Origin: Sulfuricurvum sp. IAE1
GTDB taxonomy: Bacteria; Campylobacterota; Campylobacteria; Campylobacterales; Sulfurimonadaceae
Reading direction: 5' to 3'
Length of the DNA stretch: 24,267 bases
Assembly (NCBI GenBank): GCA_945867285.1
Contig: CAMBHX010000007.1
Span: forward strand, 1-24,267
The position numbers and the translations under genes were made by a program. The number at the start of each line of letters is the position of its first letter. The first letter of the stretch is position 1. Of this stretch, positions 1 to 7,936 are shown piece after piece. The notes beneath the pieces are model-generated. The model was not told where the DNA came from and did not search any database. It saw only the letters and a program-made list of their open reading frames with translations.

Positions 1-254
1 GTTATCACCAATGGTTTTTTGCGGGCTGCATAATAAGAACGAAGTGCTGCAAAAAGGGCAAAAAGCTCCTCCCCAAAAGGGCGCAAATCATCCATATATT
101 GTGCACGAAAATCAGGAAAGACTATCGTCTCAACATCCAAAAAGGCACACACATCGGCAAGCTCACCCGCCTCTTTGGAGTCCTCACATACGATGATATC
201 ACATCGATTTTTTGGATTGTTTTTTAGATACTCATACAGTCGTGGTTGTGGCAT
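1..254 (-). CDS. mfd: Transcription-repair coupling factor Mfd, N-terminal fragment (runs off left edge)
   Basis: An open frame of 84 codons begins at 254 and leaves the window at base 1, so only the start is present. It begins MPQPRLYEYLKNNPKN, has an acidic FEEL-like GEELFALFAALRSYY segment, and contains DFRAQYMDDLRPF, matching the UvrB-like N-terminal damage-recognition module of Campylobacterota Mfd proteins. Mfd is an ATP-dependent translocase that removes RNA polymerase stalled at DNA lesions and recruits UvrA. The start at 254 was chosen because AGGA lies seven bases upstream; an in-frame ATG at 278 would add eight residues but lacks a comparable ribosome site. The helicase domains are outside the window, so the call rests on the N-terminus plus the position next to the folC-leuS-sec cluster, where mfd lies in Helicobacter and Campylobacter (from memory). 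Confidence 0.8.
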   Translation of the reverse strand, partial: MPQPRLYEYLKNNPKNRCDIIVCEDSKEAGELADVCAFLDVETIVFPDFRAQYMDDLRPFGEELFALFAALRSYYAARKKPLVI

Positions 255-294
255 TTTTTGGTCCTGTTTTTGTCTCATAGTTTTGTTTCATTAT

Positions 295-822
295 TCAATC
301 TTCTTTGGTAACTCTATTTTTATAAAAATGGGTGTATAATTCCTCTATCATACTCGCATGACGCCAGAAAGGTCTTGCTGGACTCAGGATAGAGGAAATG
401 GCCGCCCTCTCTTGCGGGTTTGATGTATACCTAAATCTTTTATTCAACTGATTGTTAAACTTCTTATCATTCACTACAAATATCGAAACTAGTTTATTCT
501 CACAATCGATTACATGCATCACCCTATGTCCAACACCGTCACGCAGTGTTACTATCTTACGGTCATTATTGATATTTTCAAGGCTTTCATCAAATAAGTC
601 GAGCTGGAACAAATAGGGTATAAGCATAAAATATTCTTTCAATATCTCACTGTGACCTTGAAAATCAGTAATATATCCTCTTTGTTTTGCAAATAAAAAT
701 TCTGTAATTTTAATATCATTGTTTTGATAGCGAGCAATAATAATCGATTGCTCATTTTCATAGTGCTCCTGTTTTTCTAACATCAAGAGGTTTTGTATAT
801 TCCTGATGTAAAACTCTAACAT
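295..822 (-). CDS. Uncharacterised 175-residue protein, coupled to the WD40 gene
   Basis: I do not recognise this protein. It has no signal peptide, no obvious membrane helix and no known catalytic motif. It is a mixed charged/aromatic sequence with a central RDGVGHRVMHVID stretch and a C-terminal part rich in aromatic and basic residues. Its ATG overlaps the stop codon of the upstream WD40 gene by one base (TAATG), so the two are almost certainly translated together and may act together. The stop lies 40 bases before the mfd start, so mfd may also belong to this transcript. Codons are AT-rich like those of the WD40 gene and unlike the sec and leuS genes further upstream, which fits an acquired or fast-evolving pair. 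The reading frame is well supported by the coupling; the function is unknown. Confidence 0.7.
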   Translation of the reverse strand: MLEFYIRNIQNLLMLEKQEHYENEQSIIIARYQNNDIKITEFLFAKQRGYITDFQGHSEILKEYFMLIPYLFQLDLFDESLENINNDRKIVTLRDGVGHRVMHVIDCENKLVSIFVVNDKKFNNQLNKRFRYTSNPQERAAISSILSPARPFWRHASMIEELYTHFYKNRVTKED

Positions 823-2057
823 TATTTCAGCTGCTCTAAAAATATCGGTTTATGATATTTGTTGTACGTTTCTTCATCCATTCTCATCGATTTATCCTGA
901 GAACGCTTCACGCTCAAGACCTCTCGTGCATCAAATGATGCATCAAAATACCCCGTTGCATCGATTGTTAGCCAATTTCCATCCTCATACAAGCGTATCA
1001 GCGTAGGCAAACCATTCAAACTCTGTATCGTTTTATCATCCAAACCAACAAACTGATGTTTTAATCCAACCACAATATTACTCGTAATGCAGGTTAAGAG
1101 AGGAATTGTATATATATTGGAATCTTCATTGTGATTTAATGTCCAAAAAACGTTTTTTCTATTTGTATCTCCTCCAGATGAATAAAATATGTTGTTTTGA
1201 GCTAATATAAAATTACCATTAAGTGGTTTATTGGCAACTGGAATTAGTTTGTTATTTTTAAAATCGAATTTTGTTAGATGACGCGGTACACTATTATCCC
1301 AATCAATTCTCCCATTGGGTAATATATTAAACATCGTTGCAGCAAAAACAGCCTGATCATCCGATGAGAAAGCTATATTTCCATAAAATAAATGGCTATC
1401 TCCAATCCATGTTGAACCAATTAATTTTTTTGTAGCAAGTTCAAATACATACAAATCCTTGCTATCCTCTGTAAATGACATCCCTTCTTTAGTTGCTACC
1501 GCAATATATTGTTCATCATGGCTTAATTTAATATCTTCAACTCCTCGATGATAATCAGTACAATCTAAAAAATTAAGTACATCTTTTTTTTGTAAAGTCT
1601 CTATATCCCAAAATGTCAATCCTGCACACTGGTCAGCCGTTATTAACGTTTTAGAGTCTTTCATAACAACAGCATCAAAAACCGTACTCTCATTAAGATC
1701 CAATGAATTCAAAAGTTTTTGAGTATCGATGTCCCATATTTTTATACTCTTGTCTTTTCCAGCCGTTATAAGGTACTTCTCATCTGGGGTTATATCCAAT
1801 ACGGTAATATCCCCATTATGAGGTTTCATTTGTTTAATCAGGTGGATAGGGGAGAGCCCAATAAAACTAATCACCCCCTTACTGTCAGCACTAATCAAAA
1901 TATTTTTTTTCTCTGCATAGCTGAGATGACTAATATAAGAATTATTCTTGAACTCATTGTCACGATTTTGAAAAAATGGTTCAGGAAGAAATGGCACCCC
2001 GATCTCCTGAGCATATAGCGTTGAGATCAATATCAAAAATAGGTAGAGGAGTTTCAT
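822..2057 (-). CDS. Exported WD40-repeat (beta-propeller) protein
   Basis: About 411 residues from the ATG at 2057, starting MKLLYLFLILISTLYA, a typical Sec signal peptide probably cut after Ala16, so the product should be periplasmic or surface-exposed. WD40 blades are clear near residues 60-160: HNGDITVLDITPDEKYLITAG, then KIWDID, then a second blade ending TFWDIE. Later blades are weaker (IKLSHDEQYIAVAT, IAFSSDDQAVFAAT). The C-terminal part has W-L-(x)-D-x-x-G-Y-F-D-A-S followed by Y-x-K-Y-x-x-P, a tail I associate with other bacterial WD40 proteins. A GTG at 2069 would add four residues; ATG 2057 was preferred because it gives the cleaner signal peptide and lies about 18 bases after the predicted transcript start. 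Beta-propellers usually scaffold protein contacts; the partner is not evident, though the coupled downstream gene is a candidate. Confidence 0.8.
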   Translation of the reverse strand: MKLLYLFLILISTLYAQEIGVPFLPEPFFQNRDNEFKNNSYISHLSYAEKKNILISADSKGVISFIGLSPIHLIKQMKPHNGDITVLDITPDEKYLITAGKDKSIKIWDIDTQKLLNSLDLNESTVFDAVVMKDSKTLITADQCAGLTFWDIETLQKKDVLNFLDCTDYHRGVEDIKLSHDEQYIAVATKEGMSFTEDSKDLYVFELATKKLIGSTWIGDSHLFYGNIAFSSDDQAVFAATMFNILPNGRIDWDNSVPRHLTKFDFKNNKLIPVANKPLNGNFILAQNNIFYSSGGDTNRKNVFWTLNHNEDSNIYTIPLLTCITSNIVVGLKHQFVGLDDKTIQSLNGLPTLIRLYEDGNWLTIDATGYFDASFDAREVLSVKRSQDKSMRMDEETYNKYHKPIFLEQLK

Positions 2058-2081
2058 TTTAGGTATCACTTTTCATTTTAT

Positions 2082-2087
2082 ATTATA
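2082..2087 (-). promoter_or_regulatory. -10 box TATAAT for the WD40 pair
   Basis: A perfect TATAAT reads leftward in the 54-66 base gap between folC and the WD40 gene, giving a leader of about 18 bases to ATG 2057. No convincing -35 is seen, as is normal in Campylobacterota sigma-70 promoters. It suggests the WD40 pair, and perhaps mfd, has its own promoter apart from the folC operon. Confidence 0.5.
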
Positions 2088-2123
2088 CTTCTCGTCTAAT
2101 TACCTTCGGGAAGACCCGTCGAT

Positions 2124-3311
2124 TTACTTGATGGGGTTAAAATCAAGCAACGCATATGAATCAGTCTCTTTTGCCCTCTTCAAAAACGTCTCGGCAACAC
2201 TAAAGCTACCAAAAACTAAATATTCTTTATCCTCACAAATCTCACCAAACGTAGCAAAAGAAACTCCTAAATCACTCAAGACTGTTTCAAGTTTTTCTCG
2301 TGGCACAATACGCCCTTCATCCACATTGATAATCTCAACTGTCTTAATGATCGGTTTTAAGATACTCAAAATCTCTGCGTAGTCTTTATCTGCATAGGTG
2401 TTGTAAATCAACGTGATTTTCTGATCCCCATAATGATGGGCTATTTGGCTTGCGGCTTGGGTATTGTGTCCCACATCGAGAGTCACATTGGGTGCGACAC
2501 GGGTCAATCGTCCAAAAAGAGCTTCCTGATCAAACAACTCTACAGTAGAGTCAAAACCCAACACCTCAAACCCAGCCATTGCAAGTTCCAAATTATCTCG
2601 TAAATACTCGCTCAAACCATTTTTTATGGCAATTTGCAATGCTTTTTCTTTGATTGCGTCACTTGCCATCCCGTCAATACATAATAGAGTGCAATTTTTG
2701 TCAGAAGCTATGGTCCGAGCGATGATTTTTGTCTCAATATGAGGTTGTTTTCCCATGAGTGCTTTGGCAGTCATACTGCGCAGTTTTGTACTGGCGATCT
2801 CTTCTATCGTCGACCCTAAAAATGACACATGATCAAAATCTATTGGGGTAAAAATACTCAATAGTTTGGGGAAAACATTAGTGGCATCGTATTCTCCTCC
2901 AAGCCCTGCTTCAAGAACTACATACTCACAATTTTCAAAAACGATCATCGCCAGGAGTGTCGTGTACTCAAAATAGCTCAACTGAGAAGCAACCGTACCA
3001 TCCAATAATATTAAAAGTTTTTGGTGAGCTTCCTCCAAGACTTCATCGGAAACATTATGACCATCAAGCCAAATACGCTCATTAAAAGCGATGATATGGG
3101 GTGACGTATAATGTCCTACTTTTTTTCCACTTCGATGCAATGCTGTAGCTAAAAATCGTCCTGTTGAGCCTTTACCATTAGTCCCTACAAGATGGATGAC
3201 TTTTGGGGCAGCTAGGTGATGCTGAATACTTTGATGCGCTTTTGGAAAACGATCATAATCGATCACATCATAAAATAGAGGTTTTGCGTTTAAAAAAATA
3301 GCTAAATTCAT
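2124..3311 (-). CDS. folC: Bifunctional dihydrofolate synthase / folylpolyglutamate synthase
   Basis: Adds L-glutamate to dihydropteroate and then to folates in an ATP-dependent ligase reaction in the cytosol (Mur ligase superfamily). The P-loop is GTNGKGST at residues 43-50, followed by HYTSPHIIAFNERI (68-80), EAGLGGEYDATN (134-145), TPIDFDHVSFLG (155-166) and the C-terminal domain motif LDVGHN (278-283). The usual EKAGI-type segment after the DHxxxLG motif is altered to STKLRSM; Lys176, the position normally carbamylated, is kept. At 395 residues it is slightly short for the family. Its ATG overlaps the stop of the upstream diguanylate cyclase by four bases (ATGA), so it is translationally coupled as the last gene of the leuS-lptE-GGDEF-folC group. 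Confidence 0.93.
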   Translation of the reverse strand: MNLAIFLNAKPLFYDVIDYDRFPKAHQSIQHHLAAPKVIHLVGTNGKGSTGRFLATALHRSGKKVGHYTSPHIIAFNERIWLDGHNVSDEVLEEAHQKLLILLDGTVASQLSYFEYTTLLAMIVFENCEYVVLEAGLGGEYDATNVFPKLLSIFTPIDFDHVSFLGSTIEEIASTKLRSMTAKALMGKQPHIETKIIARTIASDKNCTLLCIDGMASDAIKEKALQIAIKNGLSEYLRDNLELAMAGFEVLGFDSTVELFDQEALFGRLTRVAPNVTLDVGHNTQAASQIAHHYGDQKITLIYNTYADKDYAEILSILKPIIKTVEIINVDEGRIVPREKLETVLSDLGVSFATFGEICEDKEYLVFGSFSVAETFLKRAKETDSYALLDFNPIK

Positions 3312-4843
3312 GCAGGTTCGATACGATTTCGCCCTTGTTTTTTGGCTTTATAGAGTTGTTCATCTGCATGCACAATGGTAGCATTGAGTGATGTACATTC
3401 ACTACGCTGAGCAATCCCAACACTCACTGTGAGCTCAATTCGCTTTTCTTTATACATAAAACGTGCACTTTCAACCCGTTCACGAACTTTATTTGCAAAT
3501 TTTTTTGCACCTTCCATATCAGTGGCTCCTAAAATAACCAAAAATTCTTCTCCACCATAGCGCCCCAGAATATCACTTGATCGACCATTTTCCTTAAGTA
3601 TTTGAGCAAAAGCTCGCAATATAACGTCACCTGCCTCATGACCATACATATCATTAACTTTTTTGAAAAAATCCAAATCAAACATAACGATACAATAATA
3701 ATGACCATGACGCTCGTAATCTGCTTCTTTGAGCGCCAAAAATTCATCCAAGGCTCTTTTATTATATAGTTTAGTCAAAAAGTCTTCTCTAGATGCAGCA
3801 TTTGCTTGCTCTAATTGAGCTTCTAAACTCTCAATTTTTTTTCCCATCTCTACAACTTTGTTATTGTGTGTCTTCAAGTCTTTATTGAGAACATCTACCT
3901 TTTCTTCTAAGGTACTTGCAATAGTATAAAGTCGTTTATGAGCCGTTTTAAAATCACCTGAATGATCAGCACTCAAAGCTTCCAAATCTTTCTTAATACC
4001 TTTAATCTCAATACTTGACACATCACTGCGCTCAATCAAATCGATGAGTTGTACAGACAGCTTGCCTAATAGCTCATCAAGGGAGCGGATAACCTCATTG
4101 ACACTTTTTTTATCCAATGCGATACGTACAGCGATGGCTGCTGTAATCTCTTCTTCAAAAGTACCCTCAGCAATATAGTTTGGATTTTTGTGCATCTTGT
4201 CACTTAACACTAAAAGCTCACTTGACATAGCAGGTGCTATAGAAGGTGCTAATCCTGCTATAAACAAGGAAGCAAGTTTGACGTAATCTTGACTACCCTC
4301 TTGCACGGCACTAAACTTCAACCCTTCTATAGTTTTTTGCAAATTTGTTTTGTCTACATTTCCCAAAACAGAAAGTTTGGCTAAAAAATCATCATTATAA
4401 AGGTGGGTAAAATTTTCCCACGCTTGATTGAGAAGGTCGATTTGTGTCTTACCGCTTTGTAAAGTCAAAATCTGCACGGTTTTTTGTGCCAATTGTGCAG
4501 CATCAGTATTGTGAAGCATCTCAATACTTTTTGCCATATTTTGAGCCAAGAAATTCAATGTCTCCACCAAAACAGACGCTTCTGTTGGATTGAGTCGTGC
4601 CATTTTTGAAATCAAAAATCGAATTAACTCTTGTCCTGTTTTGACCCGATACTGCTTCACCTCTTCAAATGTTTTTTTATCCAGAAGCGACATAAAACGC
4701 TCGATACCGCTGCAATCTTCAACAACTACACCTGCTTTTTTTGCCTCAATACAAAACGTTTCGCTGTAGACATCGGGTGTCCACATTTTTCCCTGAAGCT
4801 TTAAACTTTCAATGGTATTACGAACGATTTGATTGATGGTCAT
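3308..4843 (-). CDS. Cytosolic GGDEF diguanylate cyclase with long helical N-terminal region
   Basis: Probably makes cyclic di-GMP from two GTP. The frame stays open further upstream, but the start is set at 4843, where GAGG lies seven bases before ATG and four bases after the lptE stop; this gives 511 residues. Residues 1-300 are alpha-helical with no membrane segment and no PAS, GAF or REC domain that I can recognise. Residues about 300-352 form a likely coiled coil. The cyclase domain begins at DFLTKLYNKRALDEF (354-368). It has FDLDFFKKVND (388-398), GHEAGD (401-406), the active loop GGEEF at 430-434, and an RSSD inhibitory I-site at 421-424, exactly five residues before it. All catalytic positions look intact, so the enzyme should be active and product-inhibited. 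It lies between lptE and folC in a housekeeping operon, an unusual place for a signalling enzyme. Confidence 0.92.
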   Translation of the reverse strand: MTINQIVRNTIESLKLQGKMWTPDVYSETFCIEAKKAGVVVEDCSGIERFMSLLDKKTFEEVKQYRVKTGQELIRFLISKMARLNPTEASVLVETLNFLAQNMAKSIEMLHNTDAAQLAQKTVQILTLQSGKTQIDLLNQAWENFTHLYNDDFLAKLSVLGNVDKTNLQKTIEGLKFSAVQEGSQDYVKLASLFIAGLAPSIAPAMSSELLVLSDKMHKNPNYIAEGTFEEEITAAIAVRIALDKKSVNEVIRSLDELLGKLSVQLIDLIERSDVSSIEIKGIKKDLEALSADHSGDFKTAHKRLYTIASTLEEKVDVLNKDLKTHNNKVVEMGKKIESLEAQLEQANAASREDFLTKLYNKRALDEFLALKEADYERHGHYYCIVMFDLDFFKKVNDMYGHEAGDVILRAFAQILKENGRSSDILGRYGGEEFLVILGATDMEGAKKFANKVRERVESARFMYKEKRIELTVSVGIAQRSECTSLNATIVHADEQLYKAKKQGRNRIEPA

Positions 4844-4847
4844 TGAG

Positions 4848-5387
4848 CTACCTCTTCGTATTGTTATTATCAAATATCGTCTTACTATCTTGTAATCTTG
4901 CACCTTGTGCCGCCACTTGCGCCACAAAATTATCAATTCCTTTTTGTGCCCCTTGTCGTATCGCCTCAAAACGAGCCTGATCTGATACAATTGCATTGGG
5001 CTCAATATTAAAATCATACACACCCGAAACATTGTAATGCGTACGATTTTCTATGCTAATTCGATCAATCCCCATCGCTACCGTCGTACGATAGGTAATT
5101 ATATATCCGTTGACATCATACCTCAGGGGTGTGAGCACTACAGAAGCAATAGTAAATTTTAAATGAGTTTTGGAGATCCCTCGCGCTGTCAATGAAGTTC
5201 GAAATTTAGTAATCACTGCCGCATCAACGGCATCTTTGATAATTACGGTATTTTGAGGATCTTCCATAGAGATAACTACTTCAGAACTTATACTCTCACC
5301 AACCACTTTTTGTGCATAATGACTCGCAGGAGAATAGCCACATCCAGCCATTACCATCAACACTATCAACAAGGCTAAAAACTTCAT
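4848..5387 (-). CDS. lptE: LPS-assembly lipoprotein LptE
   Basis: A 179-residue lipoprotein. The N-terminus MKFLALLIVLMVMAGCGYSP has a lipobox with Cys16 and a CGY start to the mature protein, which is typical of LptE. In that family the lipoprotein plugs the outer-membrane LptD barrel and helps place lipopolysaccharide on the cell surface. The mature region shows the expected two-layer pattern of long beta strands (TVAMGIDRISIENRTHYN) and a C-terminal helix (ARFEAIRQGAQKGIDNFVAQVAAQ). Identification leans on the position directly after leuS, where Helicobacter and Campylobacter have the same gene (from memory), because LptE sequences diverge strongly. The ATG is two bases after the leuS stop, and the leuS stop codon sits inside the AAAGGATAGAG ribosome site. 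Confidence 0.82.
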   Translation of the reverse strand: MKFLALLIVLMVMAGCGYSPASHYAQKVVGESISSEVVISMEDPQNTVIIKDAVDAAVITKFRTSLTARGISKTHLKFTIASVVLTPLRYDVNGYIITYRTTVAMGIDRISIENRTHYNVSGVYDFNIEPNAIVSDQARFEAIRQGAQKGIDNFVAQVAAQGARLQDSKTIFDNNNTKR

Positions 5388-5389
5388 CT

Positions 5390-7840
5390 CTATCCTTTGA
5401 CAACTAGATTCACCAGCTTACCTTGCACTACAATCGCCTTGACAATCTCTTTGCCCTCAAGCCACTTTTCTACTGATGTTTTTGCTATTTCAATGACTTC
5501 ATCATCACTAAGCCCAACATCTACTTCAATAGTAGAGCGATTTTTACCATTAACGGAAACGCCCAACATCAACGCATCCACTTCAAACACTTCGTCTAAA
5601 ATAACCTGTTCGCATAAGTTTTTTCGTCCAAAAAGCTCATCTGAAATTTCCCAGCAAACGTGAGGAATGATAGGTTCCATGATAGAACTCAAAATCCAAT
5701 ACCCCTCGGTGTAGACATCACGATTGCTTTGATCACCTAACGCATTCATAGCTTCCATCACACCAGCTATCATCGTATTAAACGTATAACGTTCATTATA
5801 CACTTCTCGTGCTCGTTTAAGTGCTTCATAGACTTTTTTACGTGCCAGTTTTTCGGGTTTGCTCAAAGAATCGTGGTTAATACGGGGCAAAGAGTTTGCT
5901 TTATTAGCATAGCTGGTTCGATCCGCAAAACGCTTGATAAACCGAAATGCCCCCTCAACCGCACTGTCATTCCACTCTAGCTCTTGAGTAGGAGGTGCAG
6001 CAAAGAGAATAAACAATCGTGCCGTATCAGCACCGTATTTGGCAATAATTGCATCAGGATCGACCGTATTGCCTTTGGATTTTGACATTTTTGCGCCGTC
6101 TTTTAGCACCATTCCTTGCGTTAAAAGTTTATCAAATGGCTCATCAAAATTTATATACCCTAAATCACGGAATACTTTAGTAAAAAATCGTGCATACAGC
6201 AAGTGTAAAATAGCGTGTTCAATCCCACCTATATAGTGATCAACGCCCATCCAATATTGGATTTGTTCGCTCGAAAATGGCTCATTTTCCCAATTTTCTG
6301 GTGATGCACAAAAGCGCAAAAAATACCAGCTTGATTCGACAAAAGTATCCATTGTATCTGTTTCACGAACAGCATCTTTGCCACATTGTGGACACTTACA
6401 ATGTTTCCATGTTGGGTGTTTTTCCAGTGGATTTCCCTCTCCAGTAATCTCAACATCATGAGGCAGTGCTATAGGGAGGTTGGCTTTTTTCTCCATCACC
6501 AAACCACAATCATCACAATGGACAAACGGAATAGGAGCTCCCCAATAGCGCTGTCGGGACACTCCCCAATCTTTGAGTTTATAATTAGTCGTTTTTTGTC
6601 CTAATTTTTGCGCCTCAAAGTGTTCAATCACTTTACTTTGTGCCTCTTTGGAATTCAGCCCATCAAACGATGATGAATTGAACATCACCCCCGCATCGGT
6701 AAACGCTTTGGAAGTATCCAACTCACCCTCCAAAGGCTTAATCACCGCATGGATAGGTAAATCATACTTTTTTGCAAAATCAAAATCTCTATCATCATGG
6801 GCAGGAACCGCCATGACTGCACCGCTGCCATAGTCCATGAGAACAAAGTTGGCTACCCATACAGGGATAATTTTTTGAGTTAGTGGGTGAATAACATTCA
6901 GCCCTAATAGAACACCCGATTTCTCTTTTTGACGATCGATACTAGAGCTGTTTTTCATCACTTTGATTTGCTCGATGACCTCAACATTCAAAAGAGCATT
7001 ATCAATCATATACGAAACAATAGGATGCTCAGGTGCGAGCGCCGTATAAGAGACGCCGTAAATCGTGTCAGGACGAGTGGTAAAAACATCGAAGTTCTCA
7101 AATTCTCCACCCAGCTTTGTCTTACTCTCCTCATCAAAAAAGAGATCAAACGCCAATCCATTGGATTTACCGATCCAATTCTCTTGCATCGTGAGGACTT
7201 GTTTGGGCCAACCACCCTCAAGTTTTTTCAAATCTTCGAGTAACTCATCGCCATACTGAGTGATTTTAAAATAATACTGATTCATATCTTTTTTGACAAT
7301 CGGCGTATCACAGCGCCAACAACACCCGTCGACCACTTGTTCATTTGCTAATACCGTCAAATCATGAGGACACCAGTTGAGCATCCCTTTTTTACGATAC
7401 AGTAGCCCACGCTCATACATATCAATAATAAAGCCTTGCTCAAATTTCGTATAGAGTTCATCACTGGTGGCAAGCTCACGATCTTTTGAAAATGAAAAGC
7501 CCAATGAGGCAAACTCTTGTTTCATATAGTCGATATTATCGTACGTCCAACCCTTAGGATGAGAACCGTTTTTAATAGCGGCATTTTCAGCAGGCATTCC
7601 AAAACTATCAAATCCGATAGGATGAAGAACATTAAAACTATTTTGTCGATAGTAGCGTGCGAATGCATCACTAAGCGTGTAGTTACGGACATGCCCCATA
7701 TGCAGGCGTCCACTCGGGAAAGGGAACATGCTGAGGATGTATTTTTTGGGTTTAGTGAAGTCTTCAGTAGGCTCGAAGCTTTTATTGTCGCTCCAAAATT
7801 GTTGCCATTTTGTCTCGATAATGGATGGAGAATAGTTCAT
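5390..7840 (-). CDS. leuS: Leucine--tRNA ligase
   Basis: Class Ia aminoacyl-tRNA synthetase of 816 residues, charging tRNA-Leu in the cytosol. The HIGH-type signature is HMGH at residues 47-50 and the KMSKS loop is KMSKS at 584-588. The editing (CP1) domain that hydrolyses mischarged tRNA is complete: TTRPDT at 254-259 and the conserved Asp in MAVPAHDDRDFDF (343-355). A zinc-ribbon-like insertion precedes the KMSKS loop, with CDDC at 442-445 and CKCPQC at 481-486; another CCWRC cluster is at 173-177. The start at 7840 is supported by homologous N-terminal sequence (YSPSIIETKWQQFW) and by AGGG about ten bases upstream. It follows secF after a 97-base gap containing a hairpin and a palindrome, and is followed by lptE. 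Confidence 0.97.
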   Translation of the reverse strand: MNYSPSIIETKWQQFWSDNKSFEPTEDFTKPKKYILSMFPFPSGRLHMGHVRNYTLSDAFARYYRQNSFNVLHPIGFDSFGMPAENAAIKNGSHPKGWTYDNIDYMKQEFASLGFSFSKDRELATSDELYTKFEQGFIIDMYERGLLYRKKGMLNWCPHDLTVLANEQVVDGCCWRCDTPIVKKDMNQYYFKITQYGDELLEDLKKLEGGWPKQVLTMQENWIGKSNGLAFDLFFDEESKTKLGGEFENFDVFTTRPDTIYGVSYTALAPEHPIVSYMIDNALLNVEVIEQIKVMKNSSSIDRQKEKSGVLLGLNVIHPLTQKIIPVWVANFVLMDYGSGAVMAVPAHDDRDFDFAKKYDLPIHAVIKPLEGELDTSKAFTDAGVMFNSSSFDGLNSKEAQSKVIEHFEAQKLGQKTTNYKLKDWGVSRQRYWGAPIPFVHCDDCGLVMEKKANLPIALPHDVEITGEGNPLEKHPTWKHCKCPQCGKDAVRETDTMDTFVESSWYFLRFCASPENWENEPFSSEQIQYWMGVDHYIGGIEHAILHLLYARFFTKVFRDLGYINFDEPFDKLLTQGMVLKDGAKMSKSKGNTVDPDAIIAKYGADTARLFILFAAPPTQELEWNDSAVEGAFRFIKRFADRTSYANKANSLPRINHDSLSKPEKLARKKVYEALKRAREVYNERYTFNTMIAGVMEAMNALGDQSNRDVYTEGYWILSSIMEPIIPHVCWEISDELFGRKNLCEQVILDEVFEVDALMLGVSVNGKNRSTIEVDVGLSDDEVIEIAKTSVEKWLEGKEIVKAIVVQGKLVNLVVKG

Positions 7841-7881
7841 ATTTGTATACCCTAAAGTGTTTGTATTATTAGGGATGATTC

Positions 7882-7897
7882 TATCGTATTTACGATA
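7882..7897. promoter_or_regulatory. 16-base palindrome in the leuS leader, possible operator
   Basis: TATCGTA-TT-TACGATA is a perfect inverted repeat with seven-base arms, 43 bases before the leuS start. A TAGAAT sequence adjoins it on the leuS-sense strand and could be a -10 box. The symmetry suits a dimeric DNA-binding regulator, or a short RNA hairpin. No known operator consensus was recognised. Confidence 0.35.
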
Positions 7898-7916
7898 AGT
7901 ATGCGATTAAATACCA

Positions 7917-7936
7917 AATAAGCCAATAGGCTTATT
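7917..7936 (-). terminator. Hairpin directly after secF
   Basis: AATAAGCC, loop of four, GGCTTATT: an eight-base perfect stem starting one base after the secF stop codon on the transcribed strand. It is followed by a T-containing but not continuous T-run (TGGTATTT), so it may be a weak or partial terminator that reduces read-through from yajC-secD-secF into leuS, or an mRNA 3'-end stabiliser. Confidence 0.5.

Noticed and set aside
11..196. Open frame of 61 codons on the plus strand
   Set aside because: Antisense to the conserved N-terminus of mfd; no family resemblance and no ribosome site.
2100..2123. CGGG-TCTT-CCCG as a folC terminator
   Set aside because: Only a four-base stem and no T-run follows on the minus strand.
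4844..5032. Upstream extension of the diguanylate cyclase frame by 63 residues
   Set aside because: It lies entirely inside lptE in another frame and is low-complexity and basic; the ATG at 4843 has a strong ribosome site four bases after the lptE stop.
7517..7855. Open frame of 112 codons on the plus strand over the leuS start
   Set aside because: Shadow of the highly conserved leuS N-terminus; no independent support.
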